64,000 bases of DNA from Clitoria ternatea. Lineage: Eukaryota > Streptophyta > Magnoliopsida > Fabales > Fabaceae. Of this stretch, positions 1 through 12,200 are shown one piece after another. Where the stretch lies: the NCBI GenBank assembly GCA_037962975.1, contig CM075669.1:123210501-123274500 (forward strand), given 5' to 3'. The notes under the pieces were generated by a model that saw nothing but the letters and a program-made list of their open reading frames with translations, was not told where the DNA came from and made no database searches. Numbering within the stretch: the first letter of the stretch is position 1; the number at the start of each line of letters is the position of its first letter. The position numbers and the translations under genes were made by a program.

Positions 1-164
1 ATGGTAATAATGAAATCCTTATTTCTCTTATTTTGTAATGAATGATTGAACTTATAATTGGAAAAGATTGACCAAGAATCAAGAGGAAGAAGACACAAGT
101 GATTACATGTATAAAAAAGGTCAATAAAGCAGAAAATAAGTGAAGAACAGGGCCAAGAATCAAT

Positions 165-456
165 TCCCAGCATCCATGAATTGATTCCTACATAAAAAAA
201 GGCCCAGGAAATGAAAATGAAGGCCATGAATTGATTCCCCACTGACATGAATCGATTCCTCATTGACATGAATCGATTCATGCATTAAAAATGGCCTGGG
301 AATCGATTCATACACCTGGGAATTAATTCCCAGCACCAGGAATCGATTCATATGTTGGTTTTACCCTTGGGAATCGATTCATGTGTGGAATTTACCCAGT
401 TTTTGCCTAAATGAATCGATTCATGTACTTTTAGGAATCGATTCCTCCAGTGGAAA
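165..456. repeat. Array of GAATCGATTC dyads
   Basis: At least ten near-copies of the self-complementary core GAATCGATTC (variants GAATCAATTC, GAATTGATTC, GAATTAATTC) occur, many extended to ATGAATCGATTCAT. They are separated by irregular spacers of about 10 to 50 bp with recurring words such as CCTGGG and CCCAG. The copies come in pairs and their flanks vary. With the Tekay-A insertion removed, the array ends about 105 bp upstream of a TATA-like box at 13149. Function is unknown. Confidence 0.8.
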
Positions 457-483
457 CACCATTACAGGATTTTAGGAAGTGGA

Positions 484-488
484 AACAA
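484..488. repeat. Target site duplication AACAA, left copy (Tekay-A)
   Basis: AACAA directly precedes the TG start of the left LTR and is repeated exactly at 13073-13077, right after the CA end of the right LTR. This fixes the boundaries of Tekay-A. Confidence 0.9.
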
Positions 489-3400
489 TGTAACAACCTA
501 AATTTTAAAATAAAGAAATAATTGAAGGGAATAAATATTGGATAATTATCAGTGGAATAATTAATGTCGCAAAATATGGAAATGATTAAATTAATATTTT
601 TGAGGGCTATTGGAAATTTATTGGAGCCGAATAAGCTGAAATTAAGCCCGATTAAAATATGGGTGTCAGACCAAGTATCTCTGATTGGGATCAAATTGGT
701 CAGGGCTGTTAAGAATATTATTGGGAGTCCAAATGTATATTCAGAATAATTTTTAGATAGAGTATTGAGCCCAAACTAAGATTCTATTTGTAGGAAAATG
801 ATGAAATATTAATGAAAGATGAAAATTAAAAGCAAAAACCCTATTTCCTCTCTTATTTTCGTGAGTTTGCCAGAACTATTTGGCAAAACACTCTTCTTCT
901 TCTTCTTCTTCTTCATTTCCTCTCCATCTCTCTCTTCTAAAACCCTAGCAAAAGGTGGTGGCCCTTTCGTGCTTCTCCATTTTCGATCTTGTGGGAGCTT
1001 GAAGAATACTTGGAGCTTAAAAGTCCTTCTCTTTTCTTTTTCTTAATTTTGTGTGGCTCTCCCCTCTCTTGGAAAACTCTCTCATTTCTTCTCTTAAGGT
1101 AAGATTCTTGTCATTTCTTAAGAGTATGAACCTTTAATTATGAGTTTTTGGTGTTAAAAGGGCATTTAATGTATATGGGTTGTTAGGAGAAGCTTTAAAT
1201 ATGGAAACCCTAGAGTGGGTAGTCATAAATTCTAACTCTGATGATATTAAATGAGGAAGATGAGTTTATAGTTGGAAGAAGATGAGGATTAATGATGCAT
1301 TTATGAGTGTGGTTGCGTTTGGTGAAAACCCCAACTTTAAGATTTGGGGGGAAATGATAAATATAGTTTGGGTAATGTATTGGAGAGCAAATACAAGCCA
1401 TTGAGAGTATGGGCATTGGTTGGTGAGGTATTCTTGTGAATGTTGGGCTATAGTTGTTGGTAGCCTTTAAGTATAATGAGTAAGGTCTAATGGGAAGGAA
1501 TTCCTGAAGCCTAATAAGTGAAGGAAAATAATGTCTATAACATGTCTTATACATGTTATGAAATTGTAGATATGATTATGATTAATAGAGTTGAATTTGT
1601 GCATTGAATAGTTGATTGATTGGGGATTTTACATGTATGTTAATGTAGGATCCTTTCCGAACGACGAGGCGGGTATGTCGTATCAATCGAAATTCTTCTC
1701 TTGAGGTAGGAGAAAAGTCTTTATGGTCTAAATGCATGAGTTGAATAGTATTTGATTGTCATATGTGACGATATGCATATGCCTTGCTTGTAATGATATG
1801 AAGAATTATGATATTATGTATGATGTTGGTGATGTGACTTGGCAACATGCATTGATGCATTTAGAATACTTGTGGTGTGCTATATGGTGGTGGGGATTGT
1901 TTGACAATGAGGTGTCTTGAATATGATGTTATACTTATGTCCACCATAAATATGAAATGAATATAGTTGATGTTTGATTATGAATGGATGTGAATAAATA
2001 GCATACTTCGATGGATGGTGATAGATTGATGTTGTTATGTTTGATGATGGAATTAAATTATGTTTATGAGACTTATTGACTATACCACACGAAAGTTTAA
2101 ACTAATGATAATAACCAACAATAATAAATCCTCTAAAAACCTTGTGGTGATGTTGGTGAGGATGATAATGATGATTGATGAATGGCATGAATAGGATGCA
2201 TAGAGTGAGAAATGCATATAATTGGCATTTGCATCCATGGCTACTGCATAGCCGGCGATGTTGGAACATTAGGGGAGTTCCCTTGGCCAACCCAGTGGGA
2301 GGGTGGCTCAGTGCATGAGCAAATTTTATTTTCCCTTGTGACTCGGTGTGTAAGTCACGAAGCCCCCCATGTATTGCTACGGGGAGCTACATGTGGCCGA
2401 CCCTTGTGGGGGGTGGCTCTTGATGAGTAGGTGACCCCGGTGGTCCTTCGGATCACAGCCTCCATGAAATGAGTCGTCGCCGGCCCGCAACACCATATGA
2501 TTGAATTATGTTGTTACCGCGGTCATGGTGGAAATGACCAGGTGTTACAAAATGGGCGATGCGGTTTAGTACCAGTAAAAGATTGGTGTAATGCATGCAA
2601 TTTGATGATAAGTGTACACATTTTATTACTACAGTAGGGGTATGGTTAGATGATCATACTTGAATCCCACAATTGGTGTTTATTTCCCATAGTCAGATCT
2701 GCAATTGTTGAAATAATCCATTGTGCATATGCATTAGCTTAAGAGCATTTACATATAGCGAGGAAGTATGCCAAAGGTGATGAGATATGATGATGGTTGT
2801 GTTGAGGATGAGAAAATGAATTAAGACAACATAAAAGATATATATACCAAATAATAATTTGAGTAAAGTGATGAGTTGTGTAATAGTCCAAATTATTGAA
2901 GGGCTAGATCATGTGTATGATTTTAGACTAGCTTGATTTACAAAGATATTGGTATTATATGATGATAGATGATGATAAAATATATGTGAGTGCAAAGTAT
3001 ACATGTTGTAATACATATGCAGATGATCACATGGTATTCATTTTCATTCTTTTGGAATATATGACTCACTCTTCCATGTTGTCCACTTTTTAGACTTATG
3101 ATGCAGGGCACTCATGGGTGGAGTGAATATTTTGGAGTATATTTTGATGAAAGAGGTAAATTGGTGTATAGGAAGCACCTTGGCCAGCAATTCTAGGTTT
3201 TTGTATAGCATATAGTGTATATGTATGCTTATTTGGCCATCAAGATTGTAGTTTGATGATTTTGAGGGTCATGTAGGAAAATTGGACCTTGGTGTGTACG
3301 GCCAATTTTCATTAATGACCCAAATGATGTAAGACAATGAATTATGATGATTGTGGATGATGAATACTATGAATGAATAATGTATTTCTCAACTTGTTGC

Positions 3401-4369
3401 ATTTCATGAAGTTTATGTAAAAATGATTTAAAACCCATGCATTGAATGAATGGTAATTGATTTTGAAGTGTATAAACAATTGGATGAACTTTTAAATGAA
3501 TGGTTGAATGTATCTAGTGCACTAGCATAGGTCAAAAAGGCATGAAATGAGATTTATTATGCTAAGTTATGTGAATTGTTGCATGATTTTACAGTTTCTG
3601 CATAACTCGCTCAAGCGAGTGATAATCTCGCTCAAGCGAGATCCTTATGAAACAGGGGTGTAGCCACTGGCCAAAATTTGCTCGGGCGGGAAGGACCTCG
3701 CCCGAGCGAGATTGAGTAGGAGAGCAAGGAGAAAATTGATTCTGGGAGGTTTTCGCTCAGGCGGGCCTAGACTCGCTCGAGCGAAATATGGACAGTGAGG
3801 TTCTGTCCCATTTTCGCTCAAACAGTCGTGCCTCGCCCAAGCGAAACCTGTACCTGGAGCTTCTGGAGTAATTTCGGTCAAGCGAAGCTGAGCTTGCTCA
3901 AGCGAGATTAACACCTGATGCTCTTGTCTTTTTCGCTCAAGCGTGTTTCATATCTCACCCAAGCGTGACCATACGAACTCGCTTAAGCGAGTGTGGTACT
4001 CGCCTGAGCGAGTGGCACCTGATTCCCTTAAAATGTTAATGGGACAATTACTTTGATTTTCCTTTGCATTAATATCCCTTCTTATATCATCTTATTAATA
4101 CTTTGGACATATTATGAATCATTAAATCTCGTGAAATTCATTCTCTTTAAATCCAATCATATAACATCATTTTAATTGATTCTTTCATTGTTTTTAATTG
4201 AAAATTTAAGTTCTCATGAATCCTTTTTATTTCACCCTCTCATATCTTCATATATGAGAGAGGTTTTTCATAGATCCAGGGTGTTGACTAAGATTTCACC
4301 ATGTTATTACTGTATCAAATAATGACTTGTAAAACGTGAAAAATTTACCCCTATTTTTGGGGTATCTCA
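489..4369 (+). repeat. 5' LTR of Tekay-A (3881 bp)
   Basis: The LTR begins TGTAACAACC and ends ATCTCA. It aligns along its whole length with 9243-13072. A pyrimidine-rich stretch with a (CTT)n run and AAAACCCTAGC near 890-955 resembles a transcript leader, so the promoter probably lies near the LTR start. The rest is non-coding. The dyad array at 3606-4013 lies near the 3' end. Small ORFs inside are chance. Confidence 0.93.
3606..4013. repeat. CGCT-YR-AGCG dyad array in the 5' LTR of Tekay-A
   Basis: About 14 copies of a dyad with arms CTCGCT and AGCGAG around a two-base centre (CTCGCTCAAGCGAG and variants such as CGCCCAAGCG, CGCTCGAGCG, CGCTTAAGCG). They come as pairs 10-15 bp apart, and the pairs repeat every 50-75 bp. 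Spacer words include TTCTGTCCCATT and ACCTGATGCTC. The same motif recurs in the LTRs of Tekay-B and Athila and inside Athila. Confidence 0.9.
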
Positions 4370-4372
4370 ACC

Positions 4373-4384
4373 TGGTATCAAAGC
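4373..4384 (+). other. Primer binding site of Tekay-A (tRNA-Met type)
   Basis: TGGTATCAAAGC begins 4 bp after the LTR end. It matches the usual initiator tRNA-Met primer site TGGTATCAGAGC with one change (G to A). Confidence 0.85.
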
Positions 4385-4695
4385 ATTGATTGCTCTTGAT
4401 ATAGACATAATTGATGTTGTTCAAGTAATTGTCACTAATAATTGGATCATAGGAGCTATAATTGATTGAGTTATGGATTATTTGATTGAATTGTGGCTGT
4501 TTGTCACTGGATTGAGATTGATGTCTATGTTGTTTGAGTCCGGCCAAGATTCCTTACACTATTTACCTGTGATTATATGATGTTATGCCTGATGGACCAA
4601 TGAATATTGAAATTCTTGGATTTATAGGTTAAAAATCTAATGTTCTGTCTAGTACACTCACGTGTGAGCCATGTTTTAATGTGTAGGCTTAAGAT
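4385..4695 (+). other. Untranslated leader of Tekay-A
   Basis: About 310 bp lie between the primer site and the gag start. No ORF or clear motif was seen. It would carry the RNA leader and packaging signals in an active element, by analogy only. Confidence 0.6.
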
Positions 4696-5925
4696 ATGGC
4701 GAGTAGACCTAATCATGAGGCTGCTGCTATGGTAAACGCCTTGAATCGCTTTACTGACCTCTTGGGAAAACAAGGCCAACTGAATATGGGACAAGGTGCC
4801 CAAGGTCTTAATCTGTTTCTCAAGAGGAAACCTTTTGAATTTCATGGAGGTTATAAACCTGAGGATGCGTTTGCATGGATCAATGATTTGGAAAGAATTT
4901 ATGCAAGCTTCGAGTGTTCTGAAGCACAAAAGGTGGAGTATACAGTTTTTATCATCCGCGATGAAGCCGAAGCATGGTGGCGTCTTGTTAGAGAACGCAT
5001 GATATCTGCCCATGTCCCCTTGGTCTGGGAAAACTTTAAGGTTGAATTCTTGAAGAAATATTTTTCGGATAGCTATAGAAGCAAGAAAGAGCTCGAGTTC
5101 ATGGAGCTTAAGCAAGGTAATATGACTGGAGGAGTATGCCTCCAAGTTTGATGAGCTTTGTGCATTCTATCCTCCTTATCAACAAGAGGGTACCGAGGCA
5201 TTGAAGTGTGTAAAGTTTGAAAATAGGTTGAGGCCTGAGATCAAGTGGGTATTCGGCACCAAGAGATAAGAAGCTTTCCGACGCTTGTGAACAAGTGTTG
5301 TATTTATGAAGAAGATTATATGACTCCTTCGAGTCATGGCAAGCATGAGTCTAAGTTGAAGGGGCAATTCTCTGATTTCAAGAGACATGGTCAATTAAAA
5401 AAGAAGAAGTTCTTTCGTGGTGGATCCTCGAATGCAAGAGGACGTGGCGTGGTGCTTTTAGAGGTGGTCATGGAGTTAGTAATCAAGGTCGTGGCAATGT
5501 CCAAGGCCTTACTTGCTTTAAATGTGGTGCTAACCACTTGGCCGTGATTGCCCAAGAGATAATATGGTGTGCTATCAATGCAACCAACCCGGGCATATTT
5601 GTCCTGATTGCCCATTAAATTCAAGGAATGCCAATGTTGATACCCTTGTTCGTGTGAACGAAAATGGTAACCGTGAAGGCCATGGTGGCTTTGGAGGCTG
5701 TGGTCATGGAAATGGTAATGGTCATAATAATGGTCGTAACAGTGGCCGTGGTGGAAACCATAATGATGGAAGGAATGGCAATGGTTGAGGCAATGGCCAT
5801 GGTGGAAGAAATGGTAACCGTAATGGTGGTGATCAACCACAGGCAGCTGGAAGAGTCTTTGCCGTTACCGGTGAAGAAGCCGCACAAGCCAAAGATCTTG
5901 TTCATGGTAAGTGTGAAATCCTTGG
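4696..5925 (+). pseudogene. gag: gag of Tekay-A, broken
   Basis: Gag is the capsid and nucleocapsid polyprotein that packages element RNA. Translation from 4696 starts MASRPNHEAAAMV and runs 151 codons through the retrotransposon gag core (AWWRLVRERM, FLKKYFSDSY), with a frame change near 5130. Similarity continues in other frames (YASKFDEL near 5138, then a region rich in basic residues). A CCHC zinc knuckle, CYQCNQPGHICPDC, lies near 5567-5608. A first knuckle upstream (CFKCGANHLA) is disrupted by a frameshift. After the knuckle comes a Gly/Asn/His-rich tract with an in-frame stop at about 5786. Frame breaks make it a pseudogene; identity as gag is firm. Confidence 0.88.
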
Positions 5926-7690
5926 CACTTCGGTAGAAGTTATATTTGATTCTGGTGCTACGCATTCATTTATTTCCAAGGATTGTGTGAGGCGCTTGAA
6001 AGTGCCTGTTTGCATGATGAAAGGTTCTATAATGGTGACTACACTGACCAGTACTTGTTTGAGATTGGTGACTCGATGTGAGAATGTCGAGATGACTCTT
6101 GAGGGAAGGAAATTTGTTGTATCCCTCGTGTGTTTACCATGAAAGACTTGGACATTATTCTAGGCATGGATTGGTTATCTGCCAATAAAGTCTTGGTGGA
6201 TTGTCATAATAAGACGATGATTTTTCTGACTTCTAACGCTGAAGACTATGATCTACAAGGTATCTCTCAGCTTTTTGTAATGTTCTGCATGGTTGATGGG
6301 AGTGATACTTCCCAATCTGGTGAAATCCCTGTTGTTTCTGAATTTCTCGATGTGTTTCTGGATGAGATTCCTAGTTTGCCTCCTCCACGTGAAGTGGAAT
6401 TCTCCATTGATCTCATTCCTGGTGCTGAACTTGTCTCTGGAGCTCCTTATAGGATGTCTCATATGGACTTAGCCGAATTAAAGAAGCAAGTCAAGGAATT
6501 ACTTGAACGGGAGTTTATCCACCCAAGTGTGTCTCCTTGGGGTGCTCCTGTACTATTGGTGAAAAAGAAGGACGGAAGCATGAGATTGTGCGTTGATTAT
6601 CACCAACTCAATAAACTAACTATCAAGAACAAATATCCTCTTCCTCACATTGATGATCTTTTAGATCAATTGAAGGGTGCCGTTTTGTTTTCCAAGATAG
6701 ACTTGCATTCTGGATATCACCAAATTTGGGTGAAGACCGAGGATATTCCTAAAACTGTCTTTCGAACGCGATATGGACACTATGAGTATGTAGTGATGCC
6801 ATTCAGAGTGACAAATGCTCCTGTGATTTTCATGGATTACATGAATCGCATCTTCCATGAATATCTTGATTAATTTGTTGTTGTATTCATTGATGACATT
6901 TTGGTATACTCTAAGAGCCATGAAGAGCATGAAAGACATCTTCGTCTTGTGTTGTCTATTCTTCGAGAGAAAGAATTATATGCTAAGCTCTCTAAATGTG
7001 AATTCTGGATGAATGATATTTCTTTTCTTGGTCATGTGATTTCCGGTGATGGAGTTGCCATTGATAAATCAAAAGTGGAAGCTGTTATGGCTTAGGAAAG
7101 ATTGACATCCGTGATGGAAATAAGAAGTTTTCTCAGTCTTGCTGGTTATTATCGGAGGTTTATTGAGGGATTTTCCCGTTTAGCCTTACCATTGACGAAG
7201 TTGACTCGTAAGAATCAAACGTTTGTGTGGACTCATGAATGTGAAGAAAGTTTCCAAGAGTTGAAGTTAAGACTTACTACCGCACCAGTATTGGCATTGC
7301 CTAATTTGTTGGATGACTTTGTGATATATTGTGATGCTTCTATGCATGGTCTGGGTTGTGTGTTGATGCAGTGTGAACGTGTGATAGCCTATGCGTCATG
7401 ACAGTTGTGACCGCACGAGGTTAATTATCCTATACATGATCTCGAATTGGCAGCGGTGGTGTTTGCTTTGAAGTTGTGGCGACATTACTTATATGGTTCT
7501 AAGTTTGTGGTCTTTAGTGATCACAAGAGCCTTAAGTACTTGTTCGATCAAAAAGAACTTAATATGCGCCAACGGCAATGGATAAAGTTTCTAAAAGACT
7601 ATGAGTTCGAGTTGAGGTATCATCCCGGAAAAGCAAATGTGGTTGCCGATGCTTTAAACCAAAAGTCATTACATGTTTCCGCAATGATGG
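5926..7690 (+). pseudogene. pol: Protease, reverse transcriptase and RNase H of Tekay-A, broken
   Basis: The aspartic protease shows the active-site triad DSGA (5948-5959) and the distal motif DIILGMDWL (about 6151), with a one-base frameshift between them near 6138. The RT has LVKKKDGSMRLCVDY (about 6556), FSKIDLHSGYHQI and the catalytic FIDD at 6886-6897. The usual PFG before the catalytic box reads PFR. RNase H shows YCDAS (about 7329) and FSDHKSLKYLF (about 7513). In-frame stops interrupt it at 6871 (TAA), 7093 (TAG), 7399 and 7408 (both TGA). In Tekay-B the codons matching 6871 and 7093 are CAA and TGG, one transition away. Confidence 0.92.
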
Positions 7691-9204
7691 TGAAAGAGAT
7701 GGAATTAATTAAGCAATTTCAAAACTTGAATCTGGGTGTGGAAACATATACTCTAAAGAAAATGTCCCTTGAAATGTTGACTATTGCTAATGTGTTTCTT
7801 GAAACCGTAAAATTGCAACAACTGGAGGATGAATACTTGGTTGATGAGAAGAACTCAAGAAAAAGGGAAGGACTTATTTCTAATAGAAGGTCAAGATGGC
7901 ATTTGGCGTGTGAAGGGCCGAATTTATGTTCCCTCGAGTGGTAATTTGAGGAAACGTATACTTGAGGAAGCTCATAAGAGTATACTAAGCATTCATTCTG
8001 GTTCCACCAAGATGTACCAAGACTTGAAGAAGAATTTTGGTGGCCTGGTATGAAACCTGATATGGCGAACTTTGTTGCATCTTGCCTTGTTTGTCAGAAG
8101 GCTAAGGTCGAACATCAAAGACCATCTGGTTATTTGAGACCTTTGGATATCCCTATTTGGAAGTGGGATAACATTGCTATGGATTTTGTTTCTGGACTAC
8201 CTAGAACTCGTGCTGGAAATGACGCTATATGGGTGATTGTGGATCGGTTGACGAAGTGTGCTCACTTCTTGCCCATGAATATAAAGAGTTCTTTGGAGAA
8301 ATTAGCCCAGTTGTACATAAAGGAGATTGTTAGATTGCATGGTGTACCATCTAGTATTATATTTGATTGTGACCCTCGGTTTACTTCTCAGTTTTGGGGA
8401 AGTTTACTTCTTAGTTCCGCTTATCATCTTCAGACCGATGGATAATCTGATAGGACTATCCAAAGCCTTGAAGATTTGTTGAGGGCTTATGTTCTTGAAC
8501 ACGGTGAATGTTGGGAGAGATTCTTGCCACTGATTGAGTTTACATACAACAATAGCTATCATAGCTATATTGGTATGGCTCCTTATGAGGCACTTTATGG
8601 CAAAAAATGTAGAACGCCTCTATGTTGGTTGGAGACTGGTGAGAATTTGGCTTTAGGGCCGGAGATTGTTTAGGAGACTACCGAGCAAATTAAGAAAATA
8701 CAAGAAAATATGAAGATTGCTCAGGACCTACAGAAAAGTTATTATGATAAGAGGCATAAACCACTTGAATTTCAAGTTGGTGATCACGTATTTTTTAGAG
8801 TCTCGCGTGATAAAGGAATTAGAAGGGCGTTGAAGAGTGGAAAGTTAAGCCCTAGGTTCATTGGACCTTATGAGATTTTGGAGCGGATCGGTGATGTTGC
8901 TTATCGGATTGCACTCCCTCTACATCTCGTGAATCTACACAATGTATTCCATGTGTCACAGTTGAGGAAATATGTTCATGATCCTCTGCACGTGATCCTT
9001 GTTGATGATGTGGGTATGCGAGACGACTTGTCTATTCCTCCTATTTCTATCCGCATTGTTGAGCATTCCGTGAAGAAACTATAGAACAAGTTGGTACCTT
9101 TGGTGAAGGTCGCTTGGAAGCATGGAAATGTGAAGTCGTTCACATGGGAACGTGAAAACGGTATCAGAGAACGATACCCCGGTGCATTCGAATCCGGTAT
9201 GTTA
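7691..9204 (+). pseudogene. pol: Integrase and chromodomain-like tail of Tekay-A, broken
   Basis: Integrase inserts the element cDNA. The zinc-binding half is visible as CLVCQKAKVEHQRP (about 8083). The first catalytic Asp lies in MDFVSGLP (about 8178) and the second in FDCDPRFTSQFW (about 8362). Compared with Tekay-B, about eight residues are missing between the second Asp and the Glu position. The Glu is replaced by Asp (SDRTIQ), next to a TAA stop at 8443. Frame changes occur near 7840 and 8040, and more stops at 8671 and 9082. The tail (VPLVKV, FTWERE, RERYPGAFE) resembles the chromodomain-like end of Tekay integrases. Confidence 0.9.
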
Positions 9205-9230
9205 AATTTCGAGGACAAAATTTTCTTTTT

Positions 9231-9240
9231 GGTGGGGTGG
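9231..9240 (+). other. Polypurine tract of Tekay-A
   Basis: GGTGGGGTGG lies two bases before the 3' LTR, where the plus-strand primer of LTR retrotransposons is expected. It is interrupted by T residues, which is not rare in this group. Confidence 0.7.
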
Positions 9241-9242
9241 AT

Positions 9243-12200
9243 TGTAACACCCTAAATTTTAAAATAAAGTAATAATTGAGGGGAATAAATACTGGATAAA
9301 TATCAATGGAATAATTAATGTCCCAAAATATGGGAAATGATTAAATTAATAATTTTGAGGACTATTAGAAATTTATTGGAGCCGAATAAGCTGAAATTAA
9401 GCCTAATTAAAATATGGGTATCGGACCAAGTATCTCCGATTGGGATGATATTGGTCAGGGCTGTTAAGAATAGAGTAATGAGCCCAAACTGAGATCCTAT
9501 TTGTAGTAAAACGATGAAATATTAATAAAAGGATGAAAATTAAAAGCAAAAACCCCTTTTTCCCCTCTTATTTCATGAGTTTGTTGGAACCATTTGGCAA
9601 AACACTCTTCTTCTTCTTCATTTCCTCCCCATCTCTCTCTTCTAAAACCCTAGCAAAAGGTGGTGGCCCCTTCTTCCTTCTCTATTTTCGATCTTGTAGG
9701 AGCTTGAAAAATACTTGGAGCTTAAAGTTCCTTCTTTCTTCTTCTTCTTAATTTTTGTGTGGCTCTCCCCTCTCTTAGAAAACTCTCTCATTTCTTCTCT
9801 TGAGGTAAGATTCTTGTCATTTCTCAAGAGTATGAACCTTTAATTATGAGTTTTTGGTGTTAAGAGGGCATTTAATGTATGTGGGTTATTAGGAGAAGCT
9901 TTAAATATGGAAACCCTAGAGTGGGTAGTCATAAATGCTAACTTTGATGATATTAAATGAGGAAGATGAGTTTATGGTTGGAAGGAGATGAGGATTAATT
10001 ATGCATTTATGAGTGTGGTTGAGTTTGGTGAAAACCCTAACTTTAAGATTTAGGGGAAAATGATAAATGTAGTTTGGGTAATGTATTGGAGAGCAAATAC
10101 AAGCCATTGAGAGTATGGGTATTGATTGGTGAGGCATTCTTGTGAATGTTAGGCTATAGTTGTTGGTAGCCTTTAAGTATAATGAGTAAGGTTTAATGGG
10201 AAGGAATACCAGAAGCCTAATAAGTGAAAGAAAATAATGTCTATAACATGTCTTATACATGTTATGAAATTGTAGATATGATTATGATTAATAGAGTTGA
10301 ATTTGTGTATTGAATAGTTGATTGATTGGGATTTTACATGTATGTTAATGTAGGATCCATTCTGAACGACGAGGCGGGTATGTCGTATTAATCTGAATTT
10401 TTCTCTTGAGGTAGGAGAGGAATCTTTATGTTCTAAATGCATGAGTTGAATAGTATTTGATTGTCATATGTGACGATATGCATGTGCCTTGCTTGTAATG
10501 ATATGAAGAATTATGATATTATGTATGATGTTGGTGATGTGACTTGGCAACATGCATTGATGCATTTAGAATACTTGTGGTGTGTTATATGGTGGTGGGG
10601 ATTGTTTAACAATGAGGTGTCTTGAATATGATGTTATACTTATGTCCACCATAAATATGAAATGAATATAGTTGATGTTTGATTGAGAATGGGTGTGAAT
10701 AAATAGCATACCTCGATCGATGGTGATAGATTGATGTTGTTGTGTTTGATGATGGAATTGAATTATGTTTATGAGACTTATTGACTATGCCACATGAAAC
10801 TTTAAACTAATGATAATAACAGACAATAATAAATCCACTCAAAACCTTATGGTGATATTAGTGAGGATGATGATGATGATTGATGAGTGGTATGAATAGG
10901 ATGCAAAGAGTGAGAAATGCATATGATTGGCATTTGCATCCATGGCATACTACATAGCCGCTGATGTTAGAACATTAGGGGAGGTCCCTCGGCCGACCCA
11001 GTGGAGGGTGGCTCAGTGGATAAGCAAATTTTATTTTCCCCTGTGACTCGGTGTGTAAGTCACGAAGCCGCCCATGTATTGCTACGGGGAGCTACATGTG
11101 GCCAACCCTTGTGGGGGTGGCTCTTGATGAGTAGGTGACCCCGGTGGTCCTTCGGAACACAGCTGCCATGAAATGAGTCATCGCCGGCCCGCAACACCAT
11201 ATGAATGAATTGTGTTGTTACTGCGGTCATGGTGGAAATGCCCATGTGTTACAAAATGGGCGATGCGGTTTGGTACCAGTAAAAGATTGGTGTAATGCAT
11301 GCAATTTGATGATAAGTGTACACATTTTACTGCAGTAGTAGGGGTATGGTTAGATGATCATACTTGAATCCCACAATTGGTGTTTATTTCCCACAGTCAG
11401 ATCTGCAATTGTTGAAATAATCCATTGTGCATATGCATTAGCTTAAGAGCATTTGCATATAGCGAGGAAGTATGACAAAGGTGATAAGATATGATGATGG
11501 TCGTGTTGAGGATGAGAAAATGAATTAAGACAACATAAAAGATGTGTATACCAAATAATAATTTGAGTAAAGTGATGAGTTGTGTAATAGTCCAAATTGT
11601 TGAAGGACTAGATCATATGTATGATTTTATACTAGCTTGATTTACAAAGATATTTGTATTATATGATGATAGAAGATGATAAATTATGTGTGTGTGCAAA
11701 GTATACATGTTGTAATACATATGCACATGATCACATGGTATTCATATTCATTCTTTTGGAATATATGACTCACTCTCCCATGTTGTCCACTTTTTAGACT
11801 TGTGATGTAGGGCACTTATGGGTGAAGTGAATATTTTGAAGTATATTTTAATGAAGGAGGTAAATTGGTGTATAGGAAGCGCCTTGGCCGGCAATTCTAG
11901 GTTTTTGTGTAGCATATAGTGTATATGTATACTTATTTTGCCATCCAGATTGTAGTTTGATGATTTTGAGGGTCATGTAGGAAAATTGGACCTTGGTGTG
12001 TACGGCCAATTTTCATTAATGACCCAAATGATGTAAGACAATGAATTATGATGATTGTGGATGATGAATACTATGAATGAATAATGTATTTCTCAACTTG
12101 TTGCATTTCATGAAGTTTATGTAAAAATGATTTAAAACCTATGCATTGAATGAATGGTAATTGATTTTAAAGTGTATAAACAATTGGATGAACTTTTAAA

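Larger units (their letters stand above)
1..488. repeat. Left part of an LTR-like sequence split by Tekay-A
   Basis: There is no credible coding region here. The stretch is AT-rich up to about 160 and then carries an array of GAATCGATTC dyads (separate entry). It stops at the AACAA target duplication of Tekay-A and resumes at 13078, where a TATA-like box and a pyrimidine-rich leader follow. Together the two halves look like a promoter-bearing LTR of an older element. The family is not identified, and the left end is outside the window. Confidence 0.5.

Noticed and set aside
819..1046. Small ORF with Phe/Ser/Leu-rich translation as a gene for a membrane peptide
   Set aside because: It translates a (CTT)n-rich leader of the Tekay-A LTR; the 3' LTR copy has a different length of the run.
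3606..4013. CRISPR-like look of the dyad arrays (short repeats with variable spacers)
   Set aside because: The repeats are 10-16 bp and imperfect, spacers are irregular in length and partly shared, the arrays are copied in both LTRs of retrotransposons, and the genome is eukaryotic.
5391..5965. Minus-strand His/Tyr-rich and Thr-rich ORFs opposite Tekay-A gag
   Set aside because: They are antisense shadows of the Gly/Asn/His-rich gag tract.
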